42,337 bases of DNA from a virus, in IMG/VR virus record IMGVR_UViG_3300038738_000016, positions 1 to 42,337 of that record; one strand, given 5' to 3'. Positions 8,060 to 16,707 of the stretch are shown here, one piece after another. Position 1 is the first letter of the stretch; every line of letters starts with the position of its first letter. The notes beneath the pieces were generated by a model. The model ran no database searches, was not told the origin of the DNA, and saw only the letters and a program-made list of their open reading frames with translations. The translations under genes were made by a program, and so were the position numbers.

Positions 8060-8664
8060 CACTCTGCACCCCGTTTCGCTTGTGTAGCTGTCACCGTCAA
8101 AAAATGCTTGGTTGGCCGGGCTTCCGTTACAAAGAAGTCTCCAAGATCAGACAATCTGATCGTGTCTCCCTGTATCACGTCTTCGCCCAAATAGCAATCA
8201 ATCTGAATTTTTGTTTGCCAAGTAACCGGGTCTGTACCAGCTTGATTATGATTGTGCTGAACGTCAACGATGCAACAAGAAATTTCACGAGGCGGCAATG
8301 GCACAGATGTAACGACATTGTAGGCTCCAACCTTGCTTTCTGACCGTATCACCGACACGGTATCGTACATTTCGTGCAGCTCCTCACAGATCATCTCTTG
8401 ACGATCCCGGTCCCGGTAGTGAGGTAAAATGGATTGGATGTCGTAGATGCGACCGGCGAACAGCAAACGCATGGTAGACTTGACGTCTTTTCGCCGTCGA
8501 ATCACGACTCGATGGGTGGCATTCTGCTGTACGTCCCCCCGGTCAAATGGTTCTTTCGCAGATAGAGGGTTGATAGCAGCCCAAACCTGGACGTAATCCT
8601 TCCACAAACCCGCTGAATCCCTTTCCTGAATCGTGATCCGGTTTTTCAAATCGCCGATATTCAC
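8059..8664 (-). CDS. Head-tail adaptor/stopper with an added C-terminal domain
   Basis: Residues 1-105 (NIGDLKNRITIQERD, VQVWAAINPLSAKE, MRLLFAGRIYDIQSILPH) match the SPP1 gp16-like head-tail joining family (PF05521), a ring that closes the connector after DNA packaging. That family is usually about 110 residues. Here a second segment of about 95 residues follows (ISCCIVDVQHNHNQAG, VTWQTKIQIDCYLGED), probably another beta domain. The frame is open upstream of the real start; GTG at 8664 with GAGGTG 8 nt before it is chosen, 10 nt after the gp6-like stop. It overlaps the next gene by 3-4 nt. Confidence 0.78.
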   Translation of the reverse strand: MNIGDLKNRITIQERDSAGLWKDYVQVWAAINPLSAKEPFDRGDVQQNATHRVVIRRRKDVKSTMRLLFAGRIYDIQSILPHYRDRDRQEMICEELHEMYDTVSVIRSESKVGAYNVVTSVPLPPREISCCIVDVQHNHNQAGTDPVTWQTKIQIDCYLGEDVIQGDTIRLSDLGDFFVTEARPTKHFLTVTATQAKRGAE

Positions 8665-8674
8665 CGTCTGCACC

Positions 8675-8959
8675 TCACTTGCTTTCCGGATAACAATAGG
8701 ACAATTGGGCGAGGATGCTTTGCACTGTTTGCCGTGTGTTTTCACTGATCTTTCCGACCGCCTGGCGATTTTCAAACCAATCAGCTACCAAAACGAGAAC
8801 AAATAGTTTGGCCAGGTCATTTGAGCTGTCAAATTGCTTCCCCGTAGCGTTGATCAGATATGTTTCGGCAGCTGCGATCAGCGTCGTAATGGTTGTATCC
8901 TCTTCGTCACCATCTACCCGCAGCCAAAGCTTCGTTTCCTCAAGTGTCAGAATCGACAT
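8675..8959 (-). CDS. Head-tail connector, HK97 gp6-like
   Basis: This 94-residue all-helical protein starts MSILTLEETKLWLRVDGDEEDTTI, the signature beginning of gp6-like connector adaptors that bind under the portal. It continues with AAAETYLINATGK and LVADWFENRQAVG, both common in the family. Size is right for gp6 (about 100 residues). It overlaps the end of the upstream gene by 20 nt and is closely followed by the gp16-like adaptor, the usual order. Confidence 0.85.
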   Translation of the reverse strand: MSILTLEETKLWLRVDGDEEDTTITTLIAAAETYLINATGKQFDSSNDLAKLFVLVLVADWFENRQAVGKISENTRQTVQSILAQLSYCYPESK

Positions 8960-9302
8960 CGGTCTTCACGTCTCCGTCATTTTCTGAACCTGTTGGACCC
9001 GCTGCCTCGCTGCCAAGGTATTGCTTGTAGAGTTCTTCCCGCTTTTGTGCGTTGCTATCGTCACCATGGATACCCAAACTGGTGAGCAGCTTTTTCTGAT
9101 CAACTGCTGAGAGGTCTGTAAATTCTTCGAGCGTTAGCTTTTCAGAAGATGCGGGGGCAGCTTCGTTGGTTATCTCCAAAAATCCCTGAGACACCAGATA
9201 CTCCACTCTTTTTTCATCCTCCACCCGATACGTATCCCCAATGGTGTAGAGCCTCATATCTTGGTATCTCTCCCGGAAAGCCTTGATTACTTTTACAGCC
9301 AT
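8940..9302 (-). CDS. Hypothetical protein between capsid and connector
   Basis: This 120-residue protein starts at ATG 9302, where GGAGG has 9-nt spacing; an ATG two codons upstream is too close to the ribosome site. The N-terminus (AVKVIKAFRERYQDMRLYTIGDTY) is a short basic strand-turn motif often found in small head proteins coded after HK97-type capsids. The C-terminal part (LTLEEFTDLSAVDQKKLLTSLGI) looks like a helix-extended-loop-helix segment, and the tail is acidic. It could be a head decoration or connector-associated protein. No firm family assignment. Confidence 0.65.
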   Translation of the reverse strand: MAVKVIKAFRERYQDMRLYTIGDTYRVEDEKRVEYLVSQGFLEITNEAAPASSEKLTLEEFTDLSAVDQKKLLTSLGIHGDDSNAQKREELYKQYLGSEAAGPTGSENDGDVKTDVDSDT

Positions 9303-9325
9303 GAGCATTCACCTCCAAATGGGAA

Positions 9326-9347
9326 AGAGGCCAGTTTCCCGGCCTCT
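9326..9347. terminator. Hairpin after the capsid gene
   Basis: A perfect 7-bp stem, AGAGGCC with GGCCTCT, and an 8-nt loop lies 15 nt after the capsid stop. On the minus strand it is followed only by TTCCC, so it probably attenuates or protects the capsid message rather than ending it. Such placement would give more capsid transcript than connector transcript. Confidence 0.45.
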
Positions 9348-9361
9348 CTGTTCATCGGTTT

Positions 9362-10549
9362 TTAGGGCGTTGGTGTAATGTCCAGTTGGCCGTACACGGC
9401 TGCCGCTGTATCCCACTTCACATAGTCGTCGCGCATAATGGTTCGCATCTCTGTTGTATTTCGACGCCATGCGTCACCGCCCTCTTTGGTAGACGCGAGC
9501 TCAAAGAATCGACGATTAAACAGCACCATGAATTGCTTCAGGTTGCCAATGATAAGTGGTGCTTTTGTCCCGTCAGAAGGGAGGTTGCGGTTGCTCATGA
9601 CGGCAATCGGACGTCCTTTGAATAGTTTTCGGCCTGGTTGTGTAATGTCATCCATAAGGATAGGTCGCCCCATGCCGTCAACCTGGTTGTCGAGCCAGTT
9701 GAATCCGTCTTGGTTTGTTAAAATAACCGAGCTGCGGCTAATTGCCGGATCAAGGTCGACGTTAAGGACAGTATTGATTGCTTTCAGATCGGCCAATGTC
9801 TTTGGCGTCAAGGTTTTGAGCAATTTAATGATATGCACATTGCGCGTATGGGTCGCCTTTCGAGCAATCCAGTTCGTGATATATCCGATCAGGTTGGCGT
9901 CGTTATCAGCAAGCAAATCATTAGTGAGAGGTAGAAAGCCTGCCCGAGATTTGACCTTATAGCTGATCGAAGTGAAATTCGGATTGTCTGTCTCTTTGAT
10001 CGCGCCGTACTCATCCATATCTGCGAATGGAGTCATGTCTGCATCTGTTTCAAGAACACGAGATCCTGAAAGTGTCGAGACATTCTCAATCGTTACATAC
10101 TGGCTTATATCGTTCCAGTCACGCATCAGCTCATTGATACGAGTTTGGATATCCTGCGGGACAATGATGCCAACGTCACCTTCCGGAATGGGCGGGTTCG
10201 TGTTGCCTTCGTTCATAACCGCTCGTTTCTCGTATTCATAGACAACACTACGCATTTCTTCCGAGATTGGACGACGACGGATGCCGCGCAAAACAATGCC
10301 GGTGTACTCTTGCTCCAACTCCTTCATGTCGCGCTCTTCCACATTCCCGTCATCGTTCAATTCACGTCCGCCAAGACCGCGGGCTTCGGTTTCTTCCAGC
10401 TCGCGTTGCAGGTCCACCTTCGCCTGTAAGGTTCGTACTTCATCCATCTTCTCTTTCGCTTCGGTCACCTTATCCTCGGCCAACAGGCTACGAGCTTCTT
10501 GTTTCGCGTTGTCCAACTTCTGGAGCAGCGCACGCAATTCTTTTGTCAT
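9362..10549 (-). CDS. Major capsid protein, HK97 fold
   Basis: This 395-residue protein has the two-part layout of HK97 gp5. Residues 1-105 are a highly charged coiled-coil delta domain (LLQKLDNAKQEARSLLAEDK, then AKEKMDEVRTLQAKVDLQ) that acts as scaffold and is removed by the prohead protease. The mature shell domain follows, with IVPQDIQTRINELMRDWNDI, FTSISYKVKSRAGFLPLTNDLL, and a C-terminal half ending DYVKWDTAAAVYGQLDITPTP. Length and order (portal, protease, capsid) agree. ATG has GAGGTGATC before it. A HK97-type head on a contractile tail is normal for this phage group. Confidence 0.93.
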   Translation of the reverse strand: MTKELRALLQKLDNAKQEARSLLAEDKVTEAKEKMDEVRTLQAKVDLQRELEETEARGLGGRELNDDGNVEERDMKELEQEYTGIVLRGIRRRPISEEMRSVVYEYEKRAVMNEGNTNPPIPEGDVGIIVPQDIQTRINELMRDWNDISQYVTIENVSTLSGSRVLETDADMTPFADMDEYGAIKETDNPNFTSISYKVKSRAGFLPLTNDLLADNDANLIGYITNWIARKATHTRNVHIIKLLKTLTPKTLADLKAINTVLNVDLDPAISRSSVILTNQDGFNWLDNQVDGMGRPILMDDITQPGRKLFKGRPIAVMSNRNLPSDGTKAPLIIGNLKQFMVLFNRRFFELASTKEGGDAWRRNTTEMRTIMRDDYVKWDTAAAVYGQLDITPTP

Positions 10550-10586
10550 GGGATCACCTCATGGGATATTTGGTAATACAAAAAGC

Positions 10587-11168
10587 TCAACCAAATAGGT
10601 CGAGCTCAATCAACATCTTTTCTTTTTCATACTGATCAGCGGCCCGCTTTTCGGAAGCTTTGAATTCCTCGAAGGACCGAGCGGAAACTTCATTGGCCGG
10701 GTAAGCCGGAAAGGCTACCGGGCTAATCTCGTACAGTTCTGCTGACAAAATGGTGCGGCGATACAGCTTGCCGTTTTCTCGTTTTTCGGACGACCATTTA
10801 TCCTTGGTGACACGCATACCGAAGGACACACCGTCTACATCTCCGCGTTGAACGAGCGTCCATGCGTCGTTCCCCACCGCTGTGTCGGGGAGGTCAATCT
10901 CAAAACGTAATTCCTTTGCTCCGTCAAACAATCTCACCGTACCTGATTTGGTATTACCCAGAACCTGACTTGTATCGTGGCTCCACAACCCGACGACCCC
11001 GCGCGAAGCGATGCTATCGGCAAATGCGCCAGCCGCGATTTGCTCCACAAATGGGTCGCCATACCAGTCGCGCATTTCTGCACTGTCTGTCTCGTACTTG
11101 ATCGCTCCGGTGATGGTCCGTTTTCCTTCGTCACCTTCACTCGCTCGAATTTCAAGCTTCACCGGCAT
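10587..11168 (-). CDS. HK97-family prohead protease
   Basis: This 193-residue serine protease trims the capsid delta domain during head maturation. Family marks are GAIKYETDSAEMRDWYGDPFVE near the start, the catalytic His in GLWSHDTSQVLGNT, the catalytic Ser in DGVSFGMRV, and the conserved ISPVAFPAYP motif before the C-terminal helical tail. Length is within the usual 180-220 range. Its ATG overlaps the end of the portal gene by 17 nt and has AGGAGATC upstream, consistent with coupled translation. Confidence 0.92.
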   Translation of the reverse strand: MPVKLEIRASEGDEGKRTITGAIKYETDSAEMRDWYGDPFVEQIAAGAFADSIASRGVVGLWSHDTSQVLGNTKSGTVRLFDGAKELRFEIDLPDTAVGNDAWTLVQRGDVDGVSFGMRVTKDKWSSEKRENGKLYRRTILSAELYEISPVAFPAYPANEVSARSFEEFKASEKRAADQYEKEKMLIELDLFG

Positions 11169-12483
11169 CGCCCGGATCTCCTTTGCCTGGGTCGTCTTTT
11201 TTTCCTTGTCCAGCTACAACACCCCCTTTCGCTTGATATGCCTTTCCAGCATCGGTAATCGGGACCACGCTTCCGTTCACGAGCAACTGATCTCCACCCT
11301 CTGCTGGCGGCAGCTCCTCTTTCGCCCGTGCTTCATTCGGTTTCAAGAAGCCGCCTTGCACGCCGATTCGATATGCTTCATACCTTGTTTTGATATCGCT
11401 GCGAAGTATCGCGTCGACGTTGAAACGGAAAAAGAATCCGTTCTGAATCTCTTCGTCAAGCAGAAGCTTATATGTCAGCTCCTGCTCGTACATCGTCAGG
11501 ATCGGCTGCAGCGTGTCAGTGTAAAATTCCTTTTGCTGCTCGGCCACGTTCGTATGCGTTGCCCTGGATAGATCGTTGAGCTGGTGCATTTTAATGCCGA
11601 AAGCAGAAGCGATTTGTCGTATTGTCAGTTGGTTGTTTTCAAGAAACTGCGCATCGTGCATATTAAGCGCAATCGGCACAAACTGATAGCCAACCGGCAT
11701 TAAAGCAATCCGATGGCTATTGTTTAATCCTGATGACATCGATTCGAATTTTTCTCGGAAATTACGCTTTGCCCTCTCGTCAAGGTCCCCAACATACTGG
11801 ACAATTCCCTTTACCTGCAAGCCCTGCTTGTAGAAATTGTTTACAAACTTGTTTGCCATTGCTCCGTTTTCAAGCGTTGCCCGTAAGCAGTCCAGTGCTG
11901 ACATCCCAACGATCCCGTCGAGAGTCACACCTCCTTTGAAATGCAGGACCTCATGTGGCAAAAGCTTTCTTTTCTCATACCCGAGATTCACCTCATACCA
12001 TAGCCTGGACTGATTGGTCAGGATACGACCTGCACTCGTGTCATTGTCGACGATGATTTTTGTCCGGCTTGCGTCCATCGGCCATAGTCCGACGATGCGC
12101 CCGCTCATATCAAACTCGATGGATGCGTATGCGTTTCCGTACATACCGTTTTGAGCCTCGATACACTTCCAAAAATCGTAAGCAGACATATATGGATTTG
12201 GCCGTAATTTTAAGAGCTGATAGACTTGATGTCGTGCCTGCTTCTGTACTCCCGTTTCGTCTTCCTGGTAGACCTTGATTGGAAGTTTTGCTACCGACTC
12301 AGATCGGATACGCACACAAGCATAAACAGTATCTACCTTGAGGGCATTTTTTCCTTTTACGTTTACATCACCAAGATCGATTCCTAGGACTTCAAGTAGG
12401 CGCTTGTCATGTACATTCAACTCCAGCGTTTCGCGTTTCTCTTTTACGCCAAACATCCGCTTGACATAGCCAATCATTTTCAC
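11152..12483 (-). CDS. Portal protein, HK97 family
   Basis: This 443-residue protein forms the dodecameric portal through which DNA is pumped. Conserved segments are VDTVYACVRIRSESVAKLPIKVY, LKLRPNPYMSAYDFWKCIE, NGMYGNAYASIEFD, PHEVLHFKG and LTIRQIASAFGIK, all typical of HK97 gp3-like portals. The frame is open up to 12510, but the strong AAAGGAGG best fits GTG at 12483 (or ATG at 12477). The C-terminus is Asp/Gly/Lys-rich and disordered. The gene follows an intrinsic terminator that ends the preceding accessory gene, so it may have its own promoter or read-through. Confidence 0.92.
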   Translation of the reverse strand: MKMIGYVKRMFGVKEKRETLELNVHDKRLLEVLGIDLGDVNVKGKNALKVDTVYACVRIRSESVAKLPIKVYQEDETGVQKQARHQVYQLLKLRPNPYMSAYDFWKCIEAQNGMYGNAYASIEFDMSGRIVGLWPMDASRTKIIVDNDTSAGRILTNQSRLWYEVNLGYEKRKLLPHEVLHFKGGVTLDGIVGMSALDCLRATLENGAMANKFVNNFYKQGLQVKGIVQYVGDLDERAKRNFREKFESMSSGLNNSHRIALMPVGYQFVPIALNMHDAQFLENNQLTIRQIASAFGIKMHQLNDLSRATHTNVAEQQKEFYTDTLQPILTMYEQELTYKLLLDEEIQNGFFFRFNVDAILRSDIKTRYEAYRIGVQGGFLKPNEARAKEELPPAEGGDQLLVNGSVVPITDAGKAYQAKGGVVAGQGKKDDPGKGDPGDAGEA

Positions 12484-12508
12484 ATCAGCACCCCCTCCTT
12501 TCAACAAC

Positions 12509-12537
12509 AAAAAAGGCCACCATTCCGGCGACCTTTT
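12509..12537 (-). terminator. Intrinsic terminator of the accessory gene
   Basis: On the minus strand the stem AAAGGTCGCC/GGTGGCCTTT (two G-U pairs, 5-nt loop) is followed by a run of T, a good rho-independent terminator about 10 nt after the stop of the 12547-13359 gene and 26 nt before the portal start. A terminator inside the structural operon suggests that the accessory gene is a self-contained transcription unit inserted there. Confidence 0.65.
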
Positions 12538-12546
12538 ATGTGTAAT

Positions 12547-13359
12547 CTAAGATTTTAATTTTCCTAGTATCGAAGCTACATTTCTTGAGGCAGCTTTTAA
12601 CTTTTCTTCTCTTTCCAACGTCTCTATTCTCTCATCTAAAATTAGTTCAATGCCAATTTGCATCGCAGGAAAAAACTCAATACACTCAGCCTCACTCAAC
12701 TCATGAACCCCTTTGCTTAGAATAGAGTACATTCCCTTATTATCAACTAGGAATTTTGGAAGGTACTCTTTAAGCATAGCGATTTTATCGGTAACTCTCG
12801 CCTGACGGTATTCTTCTTCGTCCCATTCAGGGGCAGCTTCTTTGGCAACATTGTGCGCTTCTTCGATCAAACCCTCTAAAATACGTCTTAGATATATAAA
12901 AGAACCAATCCCAATCCCGTGAGATGCTAAACCTATTGCTTTACTAAATTCTCTATACTTTTCATCGCCAAGTATTTTTCTATACTTTTTGCTCTCTTGA
13001 TTGGTTATGTCTGCTGTTGATGGAAACTGACCTATTTTTATGACAGTGGTATCCTTACCATAAAAAACATGAAGCATACGATGTGTTGAGTCTCTGAGAC
13101 ACTTCGATATTATGACATGTACACCTTGTAATCTTACAAGATTAGGCTCACGTATTATCTTTCCACCTATAATTTTTGGTGTCGAGTTAATTACTATTTG
13201 GAATGTTGTTTCTTTGCTACATTTGATGCAGTAGCAATCATATTTGGATTCACTGAAGAGAAAATTGTGCAATTTATCAATATCCTCTTCTTTGTCTAAA
13301 ATGAACGTCTGGTATAACTGGGCTTTCGTTAACACGTCGCTTACGTTTTCAGGAAGCAC
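12547..13359 (-). CDS. AT-rich accessory gene (moron) between terL and portal, unknown function
   Basis: The protein is 270 residues from GTG 13359, chosen because GGGGG lies 7 nt before it; the frame is open to TTG 13404 (285 residues). Counted from 13404, residues 57-62 hold three cysteines (CYCIKC) and C102/H108 follow (KCLRDSTH), so a small zinc-binding domain is possible. The C-terminal half is helical, with SHGIGIGSFIYLRRILEGLIEEA and SILSKGVHELSEAECIEFFPAM, a pattern seen in uncharacterised DUF4145-like proteins. The gene is visibly richer in A/T than its neighbours and interrupts the normally adjacent terminase and portal genes. It has its own terminator. Function unknown; a defence or exclusion role is an inference from position only. 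Confidence 0.75.
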   Translation of the reverse strand: MLPENVSDVLTKAQLYQTFILDKEEDIDKLHNFLFSESKYDCYCIKCSKETTFQIVINSTPKIIGGKIIREPNLVRLQGVHVIISKCLRDSTHRMLHVFYGKDTTVIKIGQFPSTADITNQESKKYRKILGDEKYREFSKAIGLASHGIGIGSFIYLRRILEGLIEEAHNVAKEAAPEWDEEEYRQARVTDKIAMLKEYLPKFLVDNKGMYSILSKGVHELSEAECIEFFPAMQIGIELILDERIETLEREEKLKAASRNVASILGKLKS

Positions 13360-13432
13360 ATGATTTCCCCCTATACATATTTTGTATATGGGAAATTTCG
13401 ACAATAAATTTACTAATCCTTTATACCGACGT

Positions 13433-15031
13433 TCACCCCCAGAGTTTATCCAGGAAATCCCCTTCCGCGAACTCTCCGAAATTTATGTCAATCTCTTCGA
13501 AGAGCATGGCTGTAGCCATCGCATTGATCATGGCCACGATCAAGTCAATTCGGTCCTTTGATTTGTTTTTCATTGGCTTGATATTCTCGTTTCCGTCAAT
13601 GGCGACGACTAAATTCCCCCAGCACCAGCGTGCAACGGGGTTTACCTCGTGTGTCATCAGCCCACGTTTCATTAGCTGCTCGATCAATTTCATGGCCGGG
13701 GACATATGTTTCATGTCCTGTGGAATCTCTATGACGTCTACCCCGCCCCGTATAAGCCGCTGGGATAGCATGCGGCTGTTCCAAGGGTCAGTCCCTAGCG
13801 TATGGACGTTATATTGCTTGTTGGCAGCCAATAAACGTGCTTCCACAAATTCATAGTCGACAACATCCCCTGGAGTCGTATGGAGATACTTTTGATTCAC
13901 CCATTTGTCATATGGGACCTTATCCTTTCGGACACGCTCATTCATGTTTTCTTCTGGAATCCAAGCTTCGAAAATTACTCGCCAATCTGGTATGCCTTCT
14001 TGCGGAGGAAACAGATAGCAAGCCGCTGTAATATCCGTGGTGCTCGATAAGTCCACGCCTGGATAACATCGTTTGCCCACCAGATCGGATAGATTCCATG
14101 TTCCGTTTGTTTTATCCCATAACGAAAGGGGCTGCCACCCTGTCCGCTTGAGACTGATCCACTGATTTAACCGGAGCCAACGAAAAAGACGCTCCGCTGA
14201 CTCTTTGTTTCGAGCAGCAAGCGCCTCTTTTCGAACTGCCTCTATGTCAATAGTATGACCGAGGCTTGGATTTACCTCGTACCAGAGTTTTTCGTCAAAA
14301 ATATCGATTTCTTCGCCGTTTTCGTCTAGGCCATCTTCCGGAATGCCGTATATTTTAACATACCAGGTTGGGTCCTCGATCTCGCCTTTCAGGACTTTCT
14401 TGGCATACTCGTGTTGTTCCCAGCCTACTGAATGGCGATCCGGGTCGTCACCGGCAGTCGTAATAATCCACCAAATCGGCTCTTTACGCGCGGCTCCGGC
14501 TCCAAACGTCATAACATCCCACAAATCGCGGTTCGGTTGAGCGTGCAGCTCGTCGAAAATGACAACCGTTGGGTTAATCCCGTGCTTCGTGTAAGCTTCT
14601 GCGGACAAGACTTTCATGACCGTACCCGTGATCAGGTTCTTGATCTCTTTGGAGCTGTCCAAAACCTTCAAGATACCTTCAAACTCCGGCTCCTGCTCAA
14701 TCATGGCGCAAGCCGCTTTGTACACAAGCTTTGCCTGCTCTTTATCGGCTGCACAGCAGTAGATTTGCCCACCTGGAGGATCACATGTCAAATGGTAAAG
14801 CGAAACTGCTGCTATCAGACTCGTTTTCCCATTCTTTTTTGGGATTTCCAGATAGGCATATTGGTATTGACGGTATCCTCGATCCGTCACCGTCCCGTAG
14901 ACATCCCAAAGGATTTGATACTGCCAATCCAGCAATACAAACGGCTGGCCGTAGAAGTCATCAACTGCGTGTAGCATCTGGATGAATTCAATTGGTTCTA
15001 AGGCCCTGCTCTTATCATGGGGCATGGCCAC
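13433..15031 (-). CDS. terL: Terminase large subunit
   Basis: This 532-residue packaging motor has an ATPase domain with Walker A-like PKKNGKTS (residues 64-71) and Walker B VVIFDELHA. A nuclease domain follows with the acidic GVDLSSTTDITA motif and a second acidic site in TLGTDPWNSRM. The sequence belongs to the HK97/P27-partnered terminase group. The start codon is GTG 15031 or ATG 15025; both overlap the small-subunit stop at 15015. It pumps DNA through the portal coded downstream and cuts concatemers. Confidence 0.94.
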   Translation of the reverse strand: MAMPHDKSRALEPIEFIQMLHAVDDFYGQPFVLLDWQYQILWDVYGTVTDRGYRQYQYAYLEIPKKNGKTSLIAAVSLYHLTCDPPGGQIYCCAADKEQAKLVYKAACAMIEQEPEFEGILKVLDSSKEIKNLITGTVMKVLSAEAYTKHGINPTVVIFDELHAQPNRDLWDVMTFGAGAARKEPIWWIITTAGDDPDRHSVGWEQHEYAKKVLKGEIEDPTWYVKIYGIPEDGLDENGEEIDIFDEKLWYEVNPSLGHTIDIEAVRKEALAARNKESAERLFRWLRLNQWISLKRTGWQPLSLWDKTNGTWNLSDLVGKRCYPGVDLSSTTDITAACYLFPPQEGIPDWRVIFEAWIPEENMNERVRKDKVPYDKWVNQKYLHTTPGDVVDYEFVEARLLAANKQYNVHTLGTDPWNSRMLSQRLIRGGVDVIEIPQDMKHMSPAMKLIEQLMKRGLMTHEVNPVARWCWGNLVVAIDGNENIKPMKNKSKDRIDLIVAMINAMATAMLFEEIDINFGEFAEGDFLDKLWG

Positions 15032-15545
15032 CAGCTCGTCTGCTCAAGAATTGCGCCATAGCTGACTGTTTTGGCTCTTCAGACGGTTGTTTCGGAATCG
15101 ACTTTATACGAGCCGTCGGATTCAAAAACATTCGGTCTTCCAGCTTGAGCAGCATGTCCCGCGTCTTCATGACCTTATCAGTCACACCGGCAATTGATTC
15201 GTATATCCGAAGTCGGTCTTCTACTTCCTCGACCTCGTCAATGTCCAAACGCATGCGATCCATCATCTTCGCCAGCGCCTGTTCCTGGCTGATCAGTAGA
15301 CAATACCGGTTGATGATCTGCTCGTCCAACCCATCGACATATTGGATGGATTTGTACAGCTTTTTGAGCCTCAGAAATTCTCGGTGAGCAATCGGGTCTG
15401 CCTTCACGGCGGGCGACTCCTTAAAAGTCGTGCCGGTGTAAAGGGACTTTTCGGCCTTCTCCCGATGCTTCAGCTCTTCCTTTGTCCGGTGACTTTTGCC
15501 CTCCAGTTTTAACAGTTGGACTGGCTTGCTGGGTCGTCCTGCCAT
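15015..15545 (-). CDS. terS: Terminase small subunit, P27 family
   Basis: This 176-residue protein starts with the P27-family signature MAGRPSKPVQLLKLEGKSHR and has a helical body (EFLRLKKLYKSIQYVDGLDEQIINRYC) and coiled-coil middle (MMDRMRLDIDEVEEVEDRL). It recognises the packaging site and recruits the large subunit. GGAGGTGATC precedes the ATG with ideal spacing. It follows the HNH gene by 113 bp, a gap likely to include the packaging site. Confidence 0.9.
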   Translation of the reverse strand: MAGRPSKPVQLLKLEGKSHRTKEELKHREKAEKSLYTGTTFKESPAVKADPIAHREFLRLKKLYKSIQYVDGLDEQIINRYCLLISQEQALAKMMDRMRLDIDEVEEVEDRLRIYESIAGVTDKVMKTRDMLLKLEDRMFLNPTARIKSIPKQPSEEPKQSAMAQFLSRRAGGHAP

Positions 15546-15585
15546 ACGATCACCTCCAAAAAATTTTCATTTTGGGAAAAAAGTT

Positions 15586-15649
15586 TGCGCGAAGGTGGGG
15601 CGCGGTGTATGAAAACGCCTGCCTGAAATTTTTGACTCTCCCCCTGGGG
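15586..15649. other. Candidate cos region between HNH and terS
   Basis: The 113-bp gap between the HNH gene and terS contains a strongly GC-rich tract (GCGCGAAGGTGGGGCGCGG, 15587-15605) and a second tract CTCCCCCTGGGG near 15637-15648, separated by AT-rich DNA. HNH/P27-terminase phages generally have 3' cohesive ends cut close to this gene junction. The exact nick positions cannot be read from one sequence, so this is a placement only. Confidence 0.4.
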
Positions 15650-15658
15650 CTTCTCCTG

Positions 15659-16021
15659 CTACCTTTTCCCTCCATGCACCTTGTTATGGCACGTATTGCA
15701 CAGGCTGATGAGATTTGAAGGGACGAGGCGTAAATGCCAGTTGTCACGCAACGCGTGGATATGGTGAACCATCTCTGCTTTTGTAACCCGCTTCTGCTTC
15801 AAGCAATGTTGGCAGAGGTAGTGATCGCGGATGAGAACCTGCTCACGGACCCGCTGCCACTCCTGGCTGTGATAAAACTGATCTGCCTTTTTGTCGCGGA
15901 CGAATCGATCATAGTAGCGCTGGTTTTCCTTTTCCTTGTCCTGATGCTTGTCGCAATATCGCTGCCGGGTCAATCCAGAACATCCAGTAGAGGCACATGG
16001 TTTTAATGGTCGAAATGCCAT
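15659..16021 (-). CDS. HNH endonuclease associated with packaging
   Basis: This 120-residue protein has two Cys pairs typical of phage HNH nucleases: CQHC in HYLCQHCLKQKR, and CNTC in ISLCNTCHNKVHGG. The HNH core is MVHHIHALRDNWHLRLVPSNL. The N-terminus carries an extra Cys/His cluster (CASTGC, then RYCDKHQ). HNH enzymes beside terS help terminase make the cohesive ends in HK97-type phages. ATG at 16021 has a modest GTGAGCTGAT upstream. It is the first gene of the late block after a terminator. Confidence 0.9.
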   Translation of the reverse strand: MAFRPLKPCASTGCSGLTRQRYCDKHQDKEKENQRYYDRFVRDKKADQFYHSQEWQRVREQVLIRDHYLCQHCLKQKRVTKAEMVHHIHALRDNWHLRLVPSNLISLCNTCHNKVHGGKR

Positions 16022-16050
16022 ATTATCAGCTCACTAAATTAGGAATACAG

Positions 16051-16079
16051 AAAAGCCACCCGGTAAATGGATGGCTTTT
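16051..16079. terminator. Bidirectional hairpin terminator between early and late blocks
   Basis: AAAAGCCACCC pairs with GGATGGCTTTT over 11 bp (one G-U, 7-nt loop), and the stem itself supplies A- and T-runs on both strands. It lies about 90 bp after the ArpU-like gene stop and 30 bp before the HNH start. It therefore separates replication from packaging genes. The 16080-16167 stretch between it and the regulator has no recognisable gene. Confidence 0.6.
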
Positions 16080-16167
16080 AGTTCCTGATCTATATTATTT
16101 TCCACACTATCATACTACCACGGATTAAATGACGTGAAAATGCACTCTTTTTGACATCGTATTGACT

Positions 16168-16707
16168 TCACGCCATTTGAACACCATCGACCCCAAACAC
16201 CAGGACCGACAGGGCTTCGACGGCTTCGTTTATATCCCGATAAACCGTCCGTGGCTCGATATTGTGACATTCGGCGATTTGTTTTATGGTCAGTTTTTCC
16301 TCAGTAATGTATAGGTCATTGATGATTTGGTACCTCCTAAAGTCTTCCGGCTGCCCTGAAGATTCGCACATTGCCTTGTAAACACCCAGCATTCGCTGGA
16401 TAAACTGTACCATCGCTAATGTCCGTTGCTTACTACGCTTAATGGTCTCGATCGCCAGCTCGTCGGTGTAAATCTCCCCGATTGCCACGGCATTATCCAT
16501 GGCAGTCAGCTTTTCCTTGACACCTTCGCTATGCTTTACAAAAGATCGATAGTGCTTCAGCAGCAGTTTCGTGTTCCGCAGCCGCCAGTCTCTTTTCGCT
16601 TTCTGCTGTTTTTGTTTTTCCTTCTCTTGAAAGTCCATTGCTGCTTGAATAGCGATTCGTGTAACTTCTTCGATCTGCTTTGGACTTAAAACTTGTTTTT
16701 GTGTCAA
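16168..16707 (-). CDS. ArpU-like late-gene transcription regulator
   Basis: This 179-residue basic protein ends with a sigma-70 region 4-like helix-turn-helix (LTIKQIAECHNIEPRTVYRDI, residues about 141-161), after a helical region with RSKQRTLAMVQFIQRML and FRRYQIINDLYI. Proteins like this (ArpU, RinA relatives) close the early region in many Firmicutes phages and activate packaging and structural genes. That is exactly its location, the last gene before the HNH/terminase block. The frame is open to 16737, but AGAGGGTG fits TTG at 16707 best. The late promoter it would act on is not identified. Confidence 0.7.
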   Translation of the reverse strand: MTQKQVLSPKQIEEVTRIAIQAAMDFQEKEKQKQQKAKRDWRLRNTKLLLKHYRSFVKHSEGVKEKLTAMDNAVAIGEIYTDELAIETIKRSKQRTLAMVQFIQRMLGVYKAMCESSGQPEDFRRYQIINDLYITEEKLTIKQIAECHNIEPRTVYRDINEAVEALSVLVFGVDGVQMA

